Source of the DNA: an uncultured Dokdonia sp.
GTDB lineage: Bacteria; Bacteroidota; Bacteroidia; Flavobacteriales; Flavobacteriaceae
NCBI RefSeq assembly: GCF_947496725.1
Contig: NZ_CANMDS010000001.1
Coordinates: 558,001 to 622,000 of the forward strand
DNA length: 64,000 nt
Direction: 5' to 3'
The position numbers and the translations under genes were made by a program. How positions within the stretch are numbered: the first letter of the stretch is position 1; each line of letters begins with the position of its first letter. The notes under the pieces are model-generated. The model was not told the DNA's origin, did no database searches, and saw nothing but the letters and a program-made list of their open reading frames with translations. Positions 55,076 to 63,411 of this stretch are shown here, piece by piece.

Positions 55076-55134
55076 CCATTATACAAACAACAATTTAATT
55101 ATAGCACTCGTTTTACGAGCAAAACAACAGACTT

Positions 55135-56514
55135 ATTTACGCAATACTAGACATAGAAACCACCGGTGGAAAATACAACGAAGAAGGTATTACGGAGATA
55201 GCTATTTATAAATTTGACGGGCAAACAGTTGTTGATGAGTTTGTCACACTTGTAAACCCAGAGCGACCTATACAAGCCTTTGTAGTAGGCCTTACGGGTA
55301 TTAACAATGAGATGTTACGGGATGCACCAAAATTTCACGAGGTTGCAAAACGTATTATAGAAATCACAGAGGGTTGTACCATTGTTGCTCATAATGCACA
55401 GTTTGACTACCGCATACTTAGTCTAGAGTTTGATAGGCTAGGATACAATTTTGAGAGAACTACCTTATGTACGGTAGAGCTGTCACAACAGTTACTGCCA
55501 GGGCACGACAGCTATAGCTTAGGTAAACTTACAAAGGCTTTAGGCATCTCAATGTCTAACCGCCATCGTGCAGATGGTGATGCCATTGCTACTGTAAAAC
55601 TATTTGAACTCTTATTATCAAAAGATCCAGAGCAAACAGTTTTTAAAAATGCAACACGCTCTTTTCCTAAAAAGCATATGGATACTAAGCTCAAGGAGCT
55701 CATAAAATCTGTTCCTTCTGAGACTGGAGTGTACTTTATGCATAATGTAAATGAGACCATTATTTACATTGGGAAAAGTAAAAATATGAAGAAGCGGCTT
55801 ACCCAGCATTTTACAAACGACAACCGAAAAAGTAAAAAAATACAAGATGAGGTTGAGCATATTACGTTTGTACAAACTGGAAGTGAGCTAGTAGCTTTAC
55901 TTAAAGAAAATGAAGCTATAAAGCAATATAAACCTAAATACAACCGAGCTCTGAGACGTACAAAGTTTAAAGTACAACTCACACACTTTACAGATGAGCA
56001 GGGCTACATACATCTTAAGACAGAACGTGCAGATGGTCGTAAGGAGTCTATAACTACTTACAGTAATACTATGAGTGCAAAGAGCAATATGGAGCGCATT
56101 ATAGCTTCTTACGACCTCTGTATGAACAAAACGCAGTTTAACTCAAAAACAGGTAGCTGCTTTAACTATGGTATTGAAAAATGCAATGGAGCTTGTGTAG
56201 AAAAAGAATCTCCAGAATCTTATAACAAACGTGTACAACAGTTTATAGATAAGCACAGTTATAAAAATAAAAGTATGATTATTACAGAGCGCGGGCGCAA
56301 GTCTAATGAGCGATCTTTTGTATACATAGAAAACGGAACTTTTAAAGGTACTGGCTTTTATGACCGCACTGTAGATATAAAGAACTTAGACTTTCTTGCT
56401 AGCGTTATAGAACCTATGACAGACAATAGAGATGCAAAGCACATCATACAAAGCTACTGTCGCAGTAGAAAGCGACTCAAGGTTATTGCTCTAGAGCAAA
56501 TAACTAACTCATAG
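55135..56514 (+). CDS. DnaQ-like exonuclease fused to GIY-YIG/UvrC-like nuclease
   Basis: About 459 residues. The exonuclease domain (1-170) needs sequence upstream of the first ATG (55312), because Exo I (ILDIETTGG, Asp6/Glu8) lies at 55144-55170. Between the in-frame stop (TAG at 55102) and this motif, the only near-standard start is ATT at 55135. Exo II and III follow (AHNAQFDYRIL; HRADGDA). A GIY-YIG domain (about 190-270; GVYFMHNVNETIIYIGKSKNMKKRL) and a UvrC/Cho-like part with several Cys (CMNKTQFNSKTGSCFNYGIEKCNGAC) complete it. Similar DnaQ-UvrC fusions are known in other bacteria (for example mycobacteria) and point to DNA repair. Confidence 0.82.
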   Translation: MYAILDIETTGGKYNEEGITEIAIYKFDGQTVVDEFVTLVNPERPIQAFVVGLTGINNEMLRDAPKFHEVAKRIIEITEGCTIVAHNAQFDYRILSLEFDRLGYNFERTTLCTVELSQQLLPGHDSYSLGKLTKALGISMSNRHRADGDAIATVKLFELLLSKDPEQTVFKNATRSFPKKHMDTKLKELIKSVPSETGVYFMHNVNETIIYIGKSKNMKKRLTQHFTNDNRKSKKIQDEVEHITFVQTGSELVALLKENEAIKQYKPKYNRALRRTKFKVQLTHFTDEQGYIHLKTERADGRKESITTYSNTMSAKSNMERIIASYDLCMNKTQFNSKTGSCFNYGIEKCNGACVEKESPESYNKRVQQFIDKHSYKNKSMIITERGRKSNERSFVYIENGTFKGTGFYDRTVDIKNLDFLASVIEPMTDNRDAKHIIQSYCRSRKRLKVIALEQITNS

Positions 56515-56553
56515 ATAAGTAGTACATTTATCACATAATAGGCATTACAAATA

Positions 56554-57414
56554 GTGACAAAAAACAGTACATCACCCTGGCGTAGAAAACTTCACGATAT
56601 CATTTATGAAGCAGATACGCCTGCCGGAAAGTTATTTGACGTAGTATTACTTATACTAATACTCGCAAGTATAGCCTTGGTAATGCTCGAGAGTGTTAAG
56701 AGCATTGATGCTAGATTTCACGATTATTTTGAAATAGGAGAATGGATTATCACCATATTCTTTACGCTAGAATATTTTGCCAGAATAATTACCATCAAAA
56801 AACCTAGCACTTACATTTTTAGTTTTTACGGTCTTATAGACTTCTTTTCTACCATACCACAATACTTAGCATTCTTCTTTATTGGCTCTAATGCACTATT
56901 AACCGTAAGAGCACTGCGCTTGCTTAGAGTCTTCAGGATTTTAAAGATTACAAGATATGTGGGGGAGTCTAATAAATTATCAAAAGCACTTAAAGACTCT
57001 CGTGCAAAAATTAGCATCTTTTTATTTGCCGTTCTTATACTTTGTATCATAGCGGGTACTGTTATGTATATGATAGAAGGAGAAGAGAGTGGCTTTTCTA
57101 GCATACCTGTAAGTGTATACTGGTGTATTGTAACGCTTACAACGGTAGGTTTTGGAGATATTGCACCTGTCACACCTCTTGGTCAATTTATAGCTGCCCT
57201 TATTATGATTTTAGGATACGGTATTATTGCTGTACCTACAGGAATCGTAAGCGCAGAGTATGCAAAAGATACAGAGCCTTCTAAAGTTACTATAGACGGT
57301 GAAGACTATGTACATATGAATACACAGTGCTGCCAAAATTGTAATGCAAAGAAGCATCGTGATGATGCAGAGTTTTGTCATAAATGCGGTAACTCTCTTG
57401 ATCGTGACTTCTAA
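56554..57414 (+). CDS. Six-helix voltage-gated-type K+ channel with C-terminal zinc ribbon
   Basis: 286 residues with a GTG start. Six membrane helices: an S4-like segment with regular arginines (VRALRLLRVFRILKITRY, 118-135) and a pore with filter TTVGFGD (196-202). The cytoplasmic tail ends in a four-cysteine zinc ribbon (Cys260, Cys263, Cys275, Cys278; QNCNAKKHRDDAEFCHKCG), an unusual ending for such a channel. It overlaps the miaA start by 11 bp. It is a second K+ channel type in the window, distinct from the TrkA-gated one. Confidence 0.9.
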   Translation: MTKNSTSPWRRKLHDIIYEADTPAGKLFDVVLLILILASIALVMLESVKSIDARFHDYFEIGEWIITIFFTLEYFARIITIKKPSTYIFSFYGLIDFFSTIPQYLAFFFIGSNALLTVRALRLLRVFRILKITRYVGESNKLSKALKDSRAKISIFLFAVLILCIIAGTVMYMIEGEESGFSSIPVSVYWCIVTLTTVGFGDIAPVTPLGQFIAALIMILGYGIIAVPTGIVSAEYAKDTEPSKVTIDGEDYVHMNTQCCQNCNAKKHRDDAEFCHKCGNSLDRDF

Positions 57415-58318
57415 GTATCTCATTGCCATTGTAGGACCAACCGCTATAGGTAAAACGGCTCTCTCTATAAAAGTCGCCCAGCATTTTAATACAGAGATTC
57501 TCTCTGCAGATAGTAGGCAATTTTTTAAGGAGATGTACATAGGTACGGCTGTACCAGAGCCAGAAGAACTTGCAGCAGCAACCCATCACTTTATACAACA
57601 CTTATCTGTAGATGAGCCTTACAGCGTAGGCCATTTTGAAAAAGATGCCATAAAAAAGATTACAACCTTGCACAAAACGCATAATGAACTCGTTATGGTA
57701 GGCGGTTCTGGAATGTATGTAGACGCTGTCATAAATGGTCTAGATGAATTTCCAGAGGTAAAACCTGGCGTGAGAGAAAATCTTAAAACTTTACTAGCAA
57801 CAGACGGCAAAACAGCTTTACAAAAGCTTCTTAAAGAAAAAGATCCCACCTATTATTCTCAAGTAGACATAGATAATACACAACGAGTGATTAGAGCACT
57901 CGAGGTCTGCCTATCATCTGGGGAGGCATTTTCATCTTTTAGAGATAAGCCCAGACCTGCCCGTGATTTTCAAACCATTAAAATAGGCCTTAAAGCAGAC
58001 CGTGAAATTATGTACGATCGCATAAACAGGCGTGTAGATATTATGGTTGAAAATGGACTCGTTGAGGAGGTAGAAAGTTTGCTTTCGCGAAAGCAAAATA
58101 ATGCACTTATCACTGTGGGTTACAGAGAGCTTTTTGAATATTTTGAAGGGAAAGTTACACTAGAGCGTGCTGTAGAAAATATAAAAACAAACACCCGAAG
58201 ATTTGCCAAAAGACAAATGACCTGGTACCGTAAAGATGCGAGTATACATTGGTTTGATTTTGAAACTCCTTTTGAAAAAATCGCTTCGTTTTTAAACAAG
58301 AAAACGCACCACTCATAA
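57404..58318 (+). CDS. miaA: tRNA dimethylallyltransferase
   Basis: 304 residues from a GTG at 57404; an earlier ATG at 57344 would extend 60 bp further into the channel gene with no family match. P-loop IVGPTAIGKTALS, DSRQFFKEMYIGTA and the later GGSGMYVDAV and RRFAKRQMTWYR are all MiaA motifs. It adds dimethylallyl to A37 of tRNAs reading UNN codons. A palindrome copy encodes LSRK in a surface loop. Confidence 0.95.
   Translation: MTSKYLIAIVGPTAIGKTALSIKVAQHFNTEILSADSRQFFKEMYIGTAVPEPEELAAATHHFIQHLSVDEPYSVGHFEKDAIKKITTLHKTHNELVMVGGSGMYVDAVINGLDEFPEVKPGVRENLKTLLATDGKTALQKLLKEKDPTYYSQVDIDNTQRVIRALEVCLSSGEAFSSFRDKPRPARDFQTIKIGLKADREIMYDRINRRVDIMVENGLVEEVESLLSRKQNNALITVGYRELFEYFEGKVTLERAVENIKTNTRRFAKRQMTWYRKDASIHWFDFETPFEKIASFLNKKTHHS
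58081..58094. repeat. Iterated palindrome copy 20 (in miaA)
   Basis: Perfect 14-mer, read as LSRK (LLSRKQNN). Confidence 0.95.
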
Positions 58319-58364
58319 AGTGGTACGTTTTATAAACTCACTAATATCTTTTGATATTAAATGC

Positions 58365-59075
58365 TTACTCGTCTTTCTTAACTACTAGACGGAAACCTTC
58401 TCCGTGTATGTTAAGAATCTCAACAACGTCATCTTTCTTTAAATACTTACGAAGCTTTGCGATGTATACATCCATACTACGTGAAGTAAAGTAGTTATCA
58501 TCTCTCCAGATTTTTGTAAGCGCTAGCTCACGTGGCATAAGATCATTCTCGTGCAGGGCAAGCATACGTAATAGCTCATTTTCCTTAGGAGATAATTTTA
58601 TAGGCTCTTCTTCTTTATACGTTAAGAAACGTAACTTAGAGTTAAGGTGGAAGTTCCCGATGTTAAACTCAAACTGTTTTGAGTCTGCGACAGAGTCTAC
58701 AGCTTTGCGCTGTATGATTGCCTTAATTTTCATAAGTAAGACCTCACTATCAAAAGGCTTATTAAGATAATCATCTGCTCCTACTTTGTATCCTTTAAGA
58801 ACATCTTCTTTAAGCGCTTTTGCAGTAAGGAAGATAATTGGAATTTCTTCGTTCTTCTCTCTTATTTCTTTTGCCAGTGTAAATCCATCTTTGTAAGGCA
58901 TCATCACGTCTAAAATACATAGATCGTAATCATCTTTTTTGAATTTTTCAAAACCTTCCATTCCATTCTTTGCGTGAGTGACATCATAGTCATTCATCAT
59001 AAGGTAATCCTTAAGAACAGTTCCAAAGTTTGGATCATCCTCTACTAGTAAAATCTTTTTGTTTTCAGTTTCCAT
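58365..59075 (-). CDS. OmpR/PhoB-family response regulator
   Basis: 236 residues. Receiver: D13/D14, phospho-acceptor Asp56 (LCILDVMMPYKDG), Lys105 (LNKPFDSE). A winged-helix DNA-binding domain follows (about 130-232; KLSPKENELLRMLALHEN, TSRSMDVYIAKLRKYLK). It resembles the RprY group of Bacteroidota. It follows the kinase gene by 1 bp. Confidence 0.94.
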   Translation of the reverse strand: METENKKILLVEDDPNFGTVLKDYLMMNDYDVTHAKNGMEGFEKFKKDDYDLCILDVMMPYKDGFTLAKEIREKNEEIPIIFLTAKALKEDVLKGYKVGADDYLNKPFDSEVLLMKIKAIIQRKAVDSVADSKQFEFNIGNFHLNSKLRFLTYKEEEPIKLSPKENELLRMLALHENDLMPRELALTKIWRDDNYFTSRSMDVYIAKLRKYLKKDDVVEILNIHGEGFRLVVKKDE

Positions 59076-59076
59076 A

Positions 59077-60684
59077 TTATAATGATATTAGTGGTAATTT
59101 GATTATGAATGTGCTCCCCATTCCTTTTTCGCTTTCGACAGAGATTTCACCTTGGTGATCATCTACTATTCGTTTTGCATAGGCAAGACCTAAGCCGTGT
59201 CCTTTTACGTTATGTATATCTCCCGTGTGCTCACGGTAAAATTTATCAAATACTTTTTTCTGCACAGTTTTAGACATTCCATCACCTTTGTCTTTAACCT
59301 TAATGATGATGGAATCTTTAGAGTTTTCTGTGTACACATCAATTTCTGGCGCTCTATCCTCTGGAGTATATTTTACTGCATTGTCCATTATATTGACTAA
59401 CACATTTGTAAAATGCGACTCATTTGCCAGTACTGGTGTGCGCTCTGCATCTAGATGTAAGTTTATATACCCACCACGATCTTCAACTAAAAGAAGTATG
59501 TGGTTACTAGCATCTTCAACAAGTTCGTGCATATCAAGGCGCTCCTTATTGATATCTAGTTCATTTTTTTCAAGCTTAGAGATGCGTAATACATTTTCTA
59601 CTTGACCGTGCATACGTTTATTTTCTTCCCTTATAAGACCTTGATAATAGCTTACCTTTTCTGGGTTACTTGAGATCTTTGAGTTTTTAAGTGCATCTAG
59701 CGCTAGGTTTATAGTAGCGATAGGTGTCTTAAACTCGTGGGTCATATTGTTTATAAAGTCTGTCTTTATCTGTGATATCTGTCGCTGCTTATTAAGCTGG
59801 TGTAAAGCACTAGAATATGCAATCACGATAATGAGAGTAAAAATAATAGACAACCCTGCCATACCTAGTATAGAAGAAATTACAAATTTCTTTTCACCAG
59901 GAAACTGAACGTATAAAGAGTAATCGCTTACATCCTTATTATATAGAAAAATAGGCTCACTATACCCTGGCGCCGATTTTCTAAATTTAAAATCTTTAGA
60001 TCGTACTCTTGTTAATAAATCATTACTATATACTCCAAATTCAAAATCTGTTTCAAGATTGCGCTCTACAAGCTCTATAGTAAGAAGTTTACTAATCTCC
60101 TCCTCTGTAACTCGCTTGTGTATAGGGATTCTATTTGCTATATCGCTTACAATTCCAGAAAATTGGTATTTTTCGTAATCGAGCAATCTAGAAAATTCTT
60201 GTATCCTATTCGACGTTGAACTTTCATTACCATCTAGACTACCCTTTTTTATGATTTGAGTAGATCTTCTGTTTGCATATCTTTTAAACTCTATACTATC
60301 TCCTTCTTCACCTGTAAATCCTGGAGCTGTGATTTTAAAGTCCTCTTGTAAAATGCCGCTACTGTATAAAGTAATCTCATTATTTACGAGATCTTCATTA
60401 ATATAAAAATATTCTTCAAAAGACAACTCGTCTGGAAGTCCAATACTATCTACCATTTTCTGTACCGGATAATAGTAATCCTCTAGCTCTCGATTTTCTA
60501 TCCTATCTACCGCAGCAGAGAGTGCCTGAGTAGCGTTAAAGCTAAATTGCTCACGCTTAGCATCTACACTACTAGATATCCAATAGCCTTGTACAAATAT
60601 GATACCTATAAGCGATAAGCTCATAAGCACAATTAATAAGTAAAATAGTTTTTTGTTCACTACCCAAAAATAAGATTTTAACAT
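59077..60684 (-). CDS. Membrane sensor histidine kinase (RprX-like)
   Basis: 535 residues from ATG 60684; a TTG 24 bp upstream is possible but less likely. Two membrane helices (about 11-35 and 265-292) flank a 230-residue extracytoplasmic sensor region. HisKA: His316 in NNMTHEFKTPIATI. HATPase: NIMDNAVKY, DKGDGM, GHGLGLAYAKRIV. It pairs with the OmpR-type regulator next to it. The stimulus is unknown. Confidence 0.93.
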   Translation of the reverse strand: MLKSYFWVVNKKLFYLLIVLMSLSLIGIIFVQGYWISSSVDAKREQFSFNATQALSAAVDRIENRELEDYYYPVQKMVDSIGLPDELSFEEYFYINEDLVNNEITLYSSGILQEDFKITAPGFTGEEGDSIEFKRYANRRSTQIIKKGSLDGNESSTSNRIQEFSRLLDYEKYQFSGIVSDIANRIPIHKRVTEEEISKLLTIELVERNLETDFEFGVYSNDLLTRVRSKDFKFRKSAPGYSEPIFLYNKDVSDYSLYVQFPGEKKFVISSILGMAGLSIIFTLIIVIAYSSALHQLNKQRQISQIKTDFINNMTHEFKTPIATINLALDALKNSKISSNPEKVSYYQGLIREENKRMHGQVENVLRISKLEKNELDINKERLDMHELVEDASNHILLLVEDRGGYINLHLDAERTPVLANESHFTNVLVNIMDNAVKYTPEDRAPEIDVYTENSKDSIIIKVKDKGDGMSKTVQKKVFDKFYREHTGDIHNVKGHGLGLAYAKRIVDDHQGEISVESEKGMGSTFIIKLPLISL

Positions 60685-60730
60685 TTCAGGCGGTTTCGGT
60701 TTAACCAAATGTTAACAAGCGGTAGTTATG

Positions 60731-61330
60731 CTATGTCCAGCCCTTGCCTATACGCACCATAATATGGGTGTGAATGCGTGCTACGGCCTTTTTTGCATCT
60801 TCAAGTATGATGTTTTCTATCACAACATCTGCCATTGCAGCCTTACGATCGTCAGACCATTGTGCTTTCATTCTCTTAATTACCTCGTTTTCTGTCGTAC
60901 CATCTCTTTTTATAGTACGTGAGATACGCTCTTTAATAGGTGCTGTAATTAATATGGTAAAGTCACATAATTTATATCCTCCATTTTCAAAAAGTATTGC
61001 AGCTTCTTGCATTACATAAGGAGCTTTTTGAACAGAAACCCACTCTTCAAAGTGTTTTCTAACTGTAGGATGTACTATAGCGTTGAGACTAGATAGCATT
61101 TTTTTTGAGTTAAACACTTTACTAGCAATAAATGGCCTATTTAAAACTCCATCTACATAAGCCTCTTTTCCGAGGAGGTTAATTATTTCTTGTTGCAATT
61201 GCTTATCTGTATTCATAAGCAACTTTGCTTCAACATCTGCAATATAGACAGGTATGCCTAATTCTTCAAAAAAACCAGAAACGGTTGTTTTGCCACTTCC
61301 TATACCTCCTGTGATTCCTACTACAACCAT
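60731..61330 (-). CDS. coaE: Dephospho-CoA kinase
   Basis: 199 residues. P-loop GITGGIGSGKTT (about 5-16), VYIADVEAK, and the substrate helix YVMQEAAILFENGGYKLCD. It performs the last step of CoA synthesis. It lies 2 bp after the YbbR-domain gene, a pairing I recall as frequent in Bacteroidota. Confidence 0.95.
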   Translation of the reverse strand: MVVVGITGGIGSGKTTVSGFFEELGIPVYIADVEAKLLMNTDKQLQQEIINLLGKEAYVDGVLNRPFIASKVFNSKKMLSSLNAIVHPTVRKHFEEWVSVQKAPYVMQEAAILFENGGYKLCDFTILITAPIKERISRTIKRDGTTENEVIKRMKAQWSDDRKAAMADVVIENIILEDAKKAVARIHTHIMVRIGKGWT

Positions 61331-61332
61331 AA

Positions 61333-62277
61333 TTAATTAATTACAATAAACTTAACCTGCTTATTAATGAGTCTGGCAACCTTAACACTTGCAGGTGCTT
61401 TAGATATTTTAAGAGGTAGGTAAGCATCTGTATCTGTTGCATTTGCATAATCACAAGTTACTAGAAAATCTGACGCAGTTATTTTGTCAAAATTTTCTAG
61501 CTCGACTATATAACTTACTTCTGCTATTTTAGGAAGAATTTTAACCTGAGCATCTGCGTCGTTTAATATAGTAATAGGTACCACTATCTTACCTTCGGTA
61601 AATTTTGATACATCTTGTATTACTGTTACTTCCTTTTGCGATAAGCGCACATCTTCTGGCAATTCTAACATAGATAGTGCAACTTGATCTTGTATCTTAC
61701 TATCTATCTCCAGTAATTCTTTTGAAGTCGTAAACACCTCGTTAACCTTTGTGATTGAGCCAGCCGGCCCTACTATGGTAATACTATCTGGTTCAATACG
61801 CATTTTACTCTTAGCGCCATATCCCGTTTTATATGAAAATGTAATTTTTGATAATACAGGTATACGCTTTGATGCTACAGAGTCTACCGCTATTACTACT
61901 TGAGAAGGAGCGATTGCAAGAACAGAGCCTTCATTATCTATAACCTCCTTAAGAGCAAGTGATCTTGCCGTAATATTATATTGATACGTCTCACCAGACA
62001 CCTTATTAAGTTCATTAAAGGGCAATCTTAATACCGGTGTGTCTATTGCATTTGTGAGTAAAGAAAAACCAGACCCCTCTGCATTTATCTTTATAAGTTC
62101 TGGATTTATCTCTTGTATCGTTCTGTCTAAAGGAATATCTACAACTTCGACAGTTACCTCATATTGCGTTTTATATGTCTTAGATAATTTTATGAGACCA
62201 GCAATGATAGTTGTAAACAGCAAGAAGAATAAAAACTCTCTTGCACTCACACTGTTAATCTTATTTCCTCTAAACAT
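61333..62277 (-). CDS. YbbR-domain protein, membrane-anchored
   Basis: 314 residues with one N-terminal membrane helix (about 14-28, EFLFFLLFTTIIAGLI). The outside part holds YbbR-type beta repeats (VVDIPLDRTIQEINPELIKINAEGSG; IEPDSITIVGPAGSITKVNEVFT). In Firmicutes, YbbR (CdaR) regulates the c-di-AMP cyclase CdaA; no cdaA lies here. Function in this lineage is not established. Confidence 0.83.
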   Translation of the reverse strand: MFRGNKINSVSAREFLFFLLFTTIIAGLIKLSKTYKTQYEVTVEVVDIPLDRTIQEINPELIKINAEGSGFSLLTNAIDTPVLRLPFNELNKVSGETYQYNITARSLALKEVIDNEGSVLAIAPSQVVIAVDSVASKRIPVLSKITFSYKTGYGAKSKMRIEPDSITIVGPAGSITKVNEVFTTSKELLEIDSKIQDQVALSMLELPEDVRLSQKEVTVIQDVSKFTEGKIVVPITILNDADAQVKILPKIAEVSYIVELENFDKITASDFLVTCDYANATDTDAYLPLKISKAPASVKVARLINKQVKFIVIN

Positions 62278-62292
62278 TTATGATGGTTCCTT

Positions 62293-63303
62293 TTATTTAT
62301 CTAATGTACTAAAAAAAAGATGTGGATAACGCTTTCGCGGAAGCTCTCTCAACCATTTTACTGCTATTGTAGAAGATAGAAAACCCGTACCATAGCCATA
62401 AAACTGAATACCGGTTGCAACAATACTTAGACAACCTATCACAAGGCTTTTATTTATGATACTTGAGTGCACAAAAATAATCACAACATACAATGCGTAA
62501 AGCTTGAGCAGTATTGTATTACCTAGCAATGTTATCATCAAGCTTACTACTAGACCTATGATAAACAAAGTGGGAAACCAGTAAGTGAGCTTTGCAGTAC
62601 TGGGGTGCCATAAATTAAGTATAGGTCGCACTAGTCCAAATTTATGAACTTGAGTATAGAACTTTTTCCAAGAGATGCGACGTTTATGATAGACAAAAGC
62701 TTCTGGTATAAGCGCCGTTTTAAAACCTAGATCCCATAATCGCAATACAAGATCTGGATCCTCTCCGGGATGAATATCTCCAAAACCTTTACTAGCTTGA
62801 AAAGCCTTTTTAGACAATCCCATATTAAAACTACGAGGTTGAAATTTTCCGGCATCTTCACTTCCGCCGCGTATACCTCCCGTGGTAAAAAACGACGTCA
62901 TACTATAACTTATAGCCTTCTGCAAGTTAGAAAAGTCTGGATGTGCTGCATCTGGACCGCCAAAACAATCTACATATCGCTCCTTTAACTTTTTATCCAT
63001 TACCTCAACATACTGTGGAGGCAACATACAATCTGAATCTAGTATGATAAAATAATTACCTCTCGCTCTCTCCATCCCATAGTTGCGAGAACTCCCTGGG
63101 CCTGAGTTAGGCTTTGTTAAATAAGTAATATCAAGATCTGGGTAAGCGTCTATAACTTCTTTACAAGGTATGCTGGAGCCATCTTCAATAATTACAATCT
63201 CATAAGGAATAGTGGTTTCTTGCTGGTCAAAACTAGCAAGGAGTTCGGCCACCTCATCTGGTCGATTATAAACGGGAATAATAAATGAATATGAAAGTTG
63301 CAT
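62293..63303 (-). CDS. Family 2 glycosyltransferase, membrane-associated
   Basis: 336 residues from ATG 63303. I reject the upstream ATG at 63357 because it lies inside the fabI terminator. The GT-A domain starts YSFIIPVYNRPDEV, with IVIIEDGSS and ILDSDCMLP (metal-binding DSD), and GGIRGGSEDAGKFQPRSFNMG. Two membrane helices follow (about 240-290). The C-terminal LPRKRYP comes from a degenerate palindrome. Substrate unknown. Confidence 0.88.
   Translation of the reverse strand: MQLSYSFIIPVYNRPDEVAELLASFDQQETTIPYEIVIIEDGSSIPCKEVIDAYPDLDITYLTKPNSGPGSSRNYGMERARGNYFIILDSDCMLPPQYVEVMDKKLKERYVDCFGGPDAAHPDFSNLQKAISYSMTSFFTTGGIRGGSEDAGKFQPRSFNMGLSKKAFQASKGFGDIHPGEDPDLVLRLWDLGFKTALIPEAFVYHKRRISWKKFYTQVHKFGLVRPILNLWHPSTAKLTYWFPTLFIIGLVVSLMITLLGNTILLKLYALYVVIIFVHSSIINKSLVIGCLSIVATGIQFYGYGTGFLSSTIAVKWLRELPRKRYPHLFFSTLDK
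62331..62344. repeat. Iterated palindrome copy 21, degenerate (in glycosyltransferase)
   Basis: GCTTTCGCGGAAGC: one central mismatch; read as LPRK rather than LSRK, so a point mutation away from the consensus. Confidence 0.85.
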
Positions 63304-63340
63304 ATAAAACAAAGCTAAGACATAGCTGCAGGCTAGACAA

Positions 63341-63370
63341 TAAAAAACCACCGACATATAGACGGTGGTT
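63341..63370 (-). terminator. fabI intrinsic terminator
   Basis: Arms AACCACCG (63346-63353) and CGGTGGTT (63363-63370), followed on the minus strand by a T-run. It sits 41 bp after the fabI stop. Confidence 0.85.
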
Positions 63371-63387
63371 GGTATGGGTTTGATTCC

Positions 63388-63401
63388 GCTTTCGCGAAAG
63401 C
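63388..63401. repeat. Iterated palindrome copy 22 (downstream of fabI)
   Basis: Perfect 14-mer between the fabI stop and its terminator, inside the 3' UTR. Confidence 0.95.
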
Positions 63402-63411
63402 GTACTAAAGT

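Noticed and set aside
55312-56514. Start of the nuclease fusion at the first ATG (55312)
   Set aside because: It would drop the Exo I motif and about 59 conserved residues that are in frame upstream.
57344-57403. N-terminal extension of miaA from ATG 57344
   Set aside because: It overlaps 71 bp of the channel gene and gives residues with no MiaA similarity; GTG 57404 fits the family start.
63304-63357. N-terminal extension of the second glycosyltransferase from ATG 63357
   Set aside because: The extension lies in the fabI terminator hairpin and shows no family match; ATG 63303 starts the GT-A fold correctly.
8458-63401. Iterated palindromes as intrinsic terminators
   Set aside because: Most copies lack a following T-run, many lie within genes, and real terminators with T-runs are found separately near several of them.
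4003-63401. Iterated palindromes as a CRISPR array or transposon ends
   Set aside because: Copies are single, 0.5-7 kb apart, with unrelated neighbours, no target duplications and no transposase or cas genes in the window.
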